Of a DNA stretch of 64,000 bases, positions 60,847-64,000 are shown one piece after another. Below the pieces are notes generated by a model that worked only from the letters and a program-made list of their open reading frames with translations, had not been told where the DNA came from and did no database searches. The stretch lies in contig NZ_CP097320.1 of assembly GCF_023515995.1 (NCBI RefSeq), forward strand, positions 4,526,001 to 4,590,000, given 5' to 3'. The stretch's first letter is position 1. Every line of letters begins with the position of its first letter. Source of the DNA: Candidatus Mycobacterium methanotrophicum. Its GTDB lineage: Bacteria > Actinomycetota > Actinomycetes > Mycobacteriales > Mycobacteriaceae. Made by a program: the position numbers and the translations under genes.

Positions 60847-61144
60847 GCTCACCTCTCCAGTGCTCCGCCCGTTGACCTGGCCGGTGCTGTCGTGGCCGCC
60901 GATACGTCGATGCCTCCCTGCAGATTCCGGAGTCAGTTTAGGTGCGACCAGACCGCATCAGCGGGAAGACACGCCCAACGCCCACCAGACGTAAAAGCAC
61001 CCAAATATGCCCTGGTTAAGCGGATTTTTGCGTCTTGCTCGGTGTTGAGGGTCCCGAACAAGCCGACAGCGCCCAGATGCGGATCGGCCAACCGCGCGCC
61101 GGGTGTCCGCAGTGGCGCGGCCTTGACGAAGGCGGACGGATGAC

Positions 61145-61818
61145 ATGCAGGTAGCGATCGTAACCGGCGCAACGGGCGGTATCGGCTTCGGCTGCGCGAC
61201 CGAGCTTTCCGAAATGGGATTGGCGGTGCTGGGCACCGGCCGCAACGAACAGCGGCTAGCCGAGTTAACCGAGGCAGTCGGCGCTTCCGACCGTATCGCA
61301 ACCGTTGCGGTCGATTTGACCGAGGACGACGCGCCTAGCCGCATCATCGGAACAGCGGTCGAGCGTTGGGGCCGTGTCGATTTCCTGGTCAGCAACGCCG
61401 GGGTGGGAAATCCCGCACCACTACACGCAACTGACGACGAGACGCTGGATTACTTCCTTAACGTGATGTTGCGCGCGCCGTTCCGGTTGGCGCGTGACGT
61501 GTTGGTGGTCTTCGCGGCGGTCCGTACTCCGCGGCTAAGGGCGGTCTGGCCGCACCGGCCACCCATATCGCCCGCCAGTACGGGTCGCACGGAATACGCT
61601 GCAACGCCGTGGCTCCCGGGGTTATCCAGAAGGCAATGACCGAAGAACGGTTGCAGGACTTGCGATTTCGTTGGGTCAATACCGACATGACACCCCACCA
61701 GCGGCCGGGCACGGTCGAGGACGTGGCGAGCACGGTCGCGTTCTTGTGCCCGCCGGGCGGCAGTTTCATCAACGGCCAAACGATCGTCGTCGACGGCGGA
61801 TGGAGCTCAACCAAATAG
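61145..61818 (+). pseudogene. Short-chain dehydrogenase with internal deletion and frameshift
   Basis: The N-terminal part, VAIVTGATGGIGFGCATELS to FLVSNAGVGNPAPLHATDDE, is in one frame and ends after FRLARD near 61500. The rest, VGGLRGGPYSAAKGGLAAPA through GIRCNAVAPGVIQKAMTEER to INGQTIVVDGGWSSTK, is in another frame, and the strand with the catalytic Ser is missing. The last part ends at a TAG at 61816-61818. Confidence 0.8.
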
Positions 61819-61856
61819 TTGTCGAAGTTTGCGTTGACATCGAAGTGGACGGCCCG

Positions 61857-62265
61857 GTGAACCTGTTCGCGCTGCTCGAGCAGGCCGCGCAGCGCTTTCC
61901 TGAGCGCGGGGCGCTAGCAGCAGACTCCGCCGGGGGCGCGGCTCGCGATCATCAGTGAAAATCGTCCGGAGATCGTGGAACTGCTGTTCGGGATTTGGAC
62001 GGCCGAGCGTGTCGCGGTGCCGATCGACTACAAGCTTGCGTCCCCGCGAAATCCCGCAAATCGTGGAAGATGCCGGCGTTTCGCAGGTCTTCGGCACGGC
62101 AACGATCGGTGTCGAACCGGTGACGGACTGCGACCTTGCGGTGGAGCATATTGCGGCAGAGGCTAAGCGCCCGAAGCGCTATCCCACCGTCGCCCGGCTG
62201 CCGAAGAACAGCTACGGCAAGCTGGTCAAGGGCGAACTACGCCAACCAACTGATCTGATGGCGAC
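61857..62265 (+). pseudogene. fadD-type acyl-CoA synthetase remnant
   Basis: Pieces of one acyl-CoA synthetase in several frames: VNLFALLEQAAQRFPERGAL; IISENRPEIVELLFGIWTAE then RVAVPIDYKL; PREIPQIVEDAGVSQVFG; and the very C-terminal block VARLPKNSYGKLVKGELRQ. The whole ATP-binding core is deleted. Together with the adjacent SDR remnant it looks like a decayed lipid-metabolism operon. Confidence 0.75.
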
Positions 62266-62298
62266 TAGTAGCGGCCTGGCGAGCTGGCGGATGCCGAG

Positions 62299-62325
62299 TT
62301 GTCCACAGTTGCGGGTTTATCCACA
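62299..62325 (+). promoter_or_regulatory. Two DnaA-box-like sites before the DUF222 gene
   Basis: TTGTCCACA (62299-62307) and TTATCCACA (62317-62325) match the DnaA box consensus TT(A/G)TCCACA, spaced 18 bp start to start. They lie 61-87 bp upstream of the ATG of a 13E12-type gene. Binding is not shown. Confidence 0.5.
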
Positions 62326-62385
62326 GATTGGGGTGTGCGGCGTTGGTTGGGGTGGATGTGTCGGGCTGGTCCGTAGCGTCGGGGT

Positions 62386-63765
62386 ATGGCCCCAGCGATC
62401 GGCGTCGAGCAGGCGCGGGAGCGGATCAACACCGCTCTGGATGCGATCGACGCTGCCCATGACGTGTTGCGGGAGACGTCGTCGGATCTGCTGGGCAATG
62501 GCTTTCGCGTCGACGTCGCTGAGCGGTTGGAAACCCAGGAGCGCGCCAACCGCGGGCTGATGTATCGATTTTTCGGCGAGATCGCCGACCCGCCCGACGA
62601 GTCCGGGACGATCGCAGCGATGCGATCCGCATTGTGGGCGCGGCTGCGCATCACTCCCAACGAGATCACCCGCCGGGTCACACTCGCCGCCCGGATTCGG
62701 CCGCGCCGGTCGCTGACCGGCCCGCCGGTGGCACCGGAGTTGCCGGCGTTGGCGGCCGCGGTCGAGGCCGGCGCCATCGGCGACGAGCACATCCGCGCGG
62801 TATGCCGAGCAGTCGACGTGCTCCCGGCCAGCGTCTCGCCCACCGACGTGAGCGCCGCCGAGCGCACCCTCGTCGACCACGCAACCAAAGTCGATGCCGG
62901 CGTCGTCGTCAAACTTGGCCAGCGCATCGCCGACTACCTCAATCCCGACGGCTTGTTCAGCGACGAGGACCGGGCACGGCGCCGCGGCCTGTACCTCGGC
63001 CCACAGGGTCCTGACGATATGTCCCGGCTCTCCGGCTGGCTCGACCCCGAGGCCCGTGCCTACTTCGAGGCCATCGAAGCCGCGGTGCGGCCCGGCCGCC
63101 ATCGTCTCGACGGACAACCAGAGGCGCGCGATGATCGCACGCCCGCTCAACGCCGCCACGACGCGCTCAAACTCGGCCTGCAAACCGCGATCGCCTCCGG
63201 CGGGCTCGGTGTGCACCGCGGGCACCCGGTCACCGTGGTCGCCACCACCACCTTGGCCGAACTAGAGCGGGCCGCCCACGCCGCCGTCGATTCGTCGGTC
63301 CCGATGCCCGCCCCCGCGCTCACCGGCGGCGGCTCGCGGCTGCCGATGCGCGATCTCATCGCCATGGCCGCCACCGGCATCCACTATCTGGCGGTGTTCG
63401 ACGACCACACCAAACGCCCCCTATATTTGGGCCGCCAGAAACGCGTGGCCACCGCCGACCAACGGCTGATCTGCTACGCCCGCGACCGCGGCTGCACCCG
63501 CCCCCACTGCCTGGTACCCGGCTACTACTGCGAGGTGCACCACTCACCGGACTTCGCCCGCGGCGGCCGCACCGACGCCGACAAACTGTTCTTCGGGTGC
63601 GGCGGCGACCACGGCATGGCAACCCGCGGCGAACTGCGCACCCAGACCACCGCCAGCGGCCGCCTCGGATGGACCGACGGCGCCGGCCCGCCCCAAATCA
63701 ACCACGCCCACCACCCCGAAGAACTCCTTCGCGGCGACCCCGACCCACCCGAAAACGAGAAGTGA
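62386..63765 (+). CDS. 13E12-type DUF222/HNH endonuclease protein
   Basis: A 459-residue member of the mycobacterial 13E12 repeat family. The DUF222 part covers residues 1-330 (LETQERANRGLMYRFFGEIA, AVEAGAIGDEHIRAVCRAVD). The C-terminal HNH nuclease has zinc-type cysteines and the HH pair: YARDRGCTRPHCLVPGYYCE then VHHSPDFARGGRTDADKLFF. In H37Rv copies serve as insertion points for the phiRv1 prophage. Exact function is unknown; the frame is intact. Confidence 0.85.
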   Translation: MAPAIGVEQARERINTALDAIDAAHDVLRETSSDLLGNGFRVDVAERLETQERANRGLMYRFFGEIADPPDESGTIAAMRSALWARLRITPNEITRRVTLAARIRPRRSLTGPPVAPELPALAAAVEAGAIGDEHIRAVCRAVDVLPASVSPTDVSAAERTLVDHATKVDAGVVVKLGQRIADYLNPDGLFSDEDRARRRGLYLGPQGPDDMSRLSGWLDPEARAYFEAIEAAVRPGRHRLDGQPEARDDRTPAQRRHDALKLGLQTAIASGGLGVHRGHPVTVVATTTLAELERAAHAAVDSSVPMPAPALTGGGSRLPMRDLIAMAATGIHYLAVFDDHTKRPLYLGRQKRVATADQRLICYARDRGCTRPHCLVPGYYCEVHHSPDFARGGRTDADKLFFGCGGDHGMATRGELRTQTTASGRLGWTDGAGPPQINHAHHPEELLRGDPDPPENEK

Positions 63766-63790
63766 GCACGTGAGAGCAATCTTGACGACC

Positions 63791-64000
63791 CTATCCAGGA
63801 GATCGCCCGGACTGAAAATGTCGTCGGATACCCGACCGCATCGCGATGTGTGCGTTGACCGCTTCACACTGAGTCGTCGCGGCCAGCGGACGGGGAGCCG
63901 CGATCCGTAGCCGCTCGGTGAGACGGGTGCCCGAGTTGATCGGTTCGAAGCTCACGGTGGCGCGTAGACGCACCTGGGGGAACTGACGCGCCTCGGTGAT
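63791..64000 (-). CDS. SRPBCC-type protein, C-terminal part (start outside window)
   Basis: The last 69 codons read ITEARQFPQVRLRATVSFEP, INSGTRLTERLRIAAPRPLA and end HFQSGRSPG. The pattern of a strand with RATVSFEP-GTRLTERL followed by a long C-terminal helix is typical of SRPBCC/START ligand-binding proteins. The N-terminal half lies beyond 64000. Convergent with the DUF222/HNH gene, 25 bp apart. Confidence 0.55.
   Translation of the reverse strand: MTEARQFPQVRLRATVSFEPINSGTRLTERLRIAAPRPLAATTQCEAVNAHIAMRSGIRRHFQSGRSPG

Overview
The window is chromosomal DNA of a slow-growing Mycobacterium outside the M. tuberculosis complex. GC content is high, GTG and TTG starts are common, and the gene order follows (in reverse) the M. 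tuberculosis H37Rv block from yrbE1B/yrbE1A down to about Rv0111. H37Rv numbers given below are from memory of sequence and order; no search was run.

Layout. 0-2.9 kb: start of the mce1 operon (yrbE1A, yrbE1B) behind a wrecked fadD5, with mce1R missing; then the Rv0164 and Rv0163 orthologues. 2.9-8.8 kb: adhE1, a scrambled CoA-transferase remnant, a TetR gene, an FAD-linked oxidase, a VapBC module where H37Rv has PE3/PE4, and a TetR gene (Rv0158). 9.1-12 kb: pntAa-pntAb-pntB transhydrogenase. 12.2-17.4 kb: fadE2, ptbB and a PE-PPE-domain locus (one intact, one decayed copy). 17.4-25.9 kb: SDR, aldehyde dehydrogenase, two methyltransferases (one broken), TetR, ClC channel, Dps, a DNA-glycosylase-like protein and a SnoaL-like protein. 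25.9-35.7 kb: DUF427, msrA, cyp138 with a divergent TetR, a desaturase/reductase pair with a FabR-like repressor, a GNAT protein, fadE1, htdZ. 35.9-48.7 kb: fbpC, mak, treS, pepA, an F420-type protein, fusA2, an isochorismatase-family hydrolase, ldtA. 48.9-57.8 kb: an accessory stretch between ldtA and the Rv0111-like acyltransferase, with Mn-catalase, a lone cytochrome oxidase subunit I, two sulfur-type permeases, UsfY, a quinone-oxidoreductase-like protein and a divergent NRAMP transporter. 58.7-64 kb: acyltransferase, decayed SDR and fadD genes, a 13E12-type DUF222/HNH gene and a partial SRPBCC gene.

Themes. (1) Decay: about fourteen genes are broken by frameshifts, stops, deletions or an IS110 fragment, often beside intact neighbours. 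(2) Stress regulation: five promoters fit the mycobacterial SigF consensus well (GTT[TA], 15-17 nt, GGGTA): upstream of dps, a 57-aa protein, ldtA, the ctaD paralogue and usfY. Weaker matches precede the Mn-catalase and a DUF5709 gene. Together with UsfY itself this suggests a SigF-controlled stress set. (3) Lipid and cell-wall metabolism: FadE1/FadE2, HtdZ, desaturase, FbpC, TreS-Mak (trehalose to maltose-1-phosphate), LdtA. (4) Several operators can be read directly: palindromes at vapBC, at the FabR-like/desaturase divergence and at cyp138, and a KstR-type site at msrA. No tRNA, rRNA or CRISPR array was seen.
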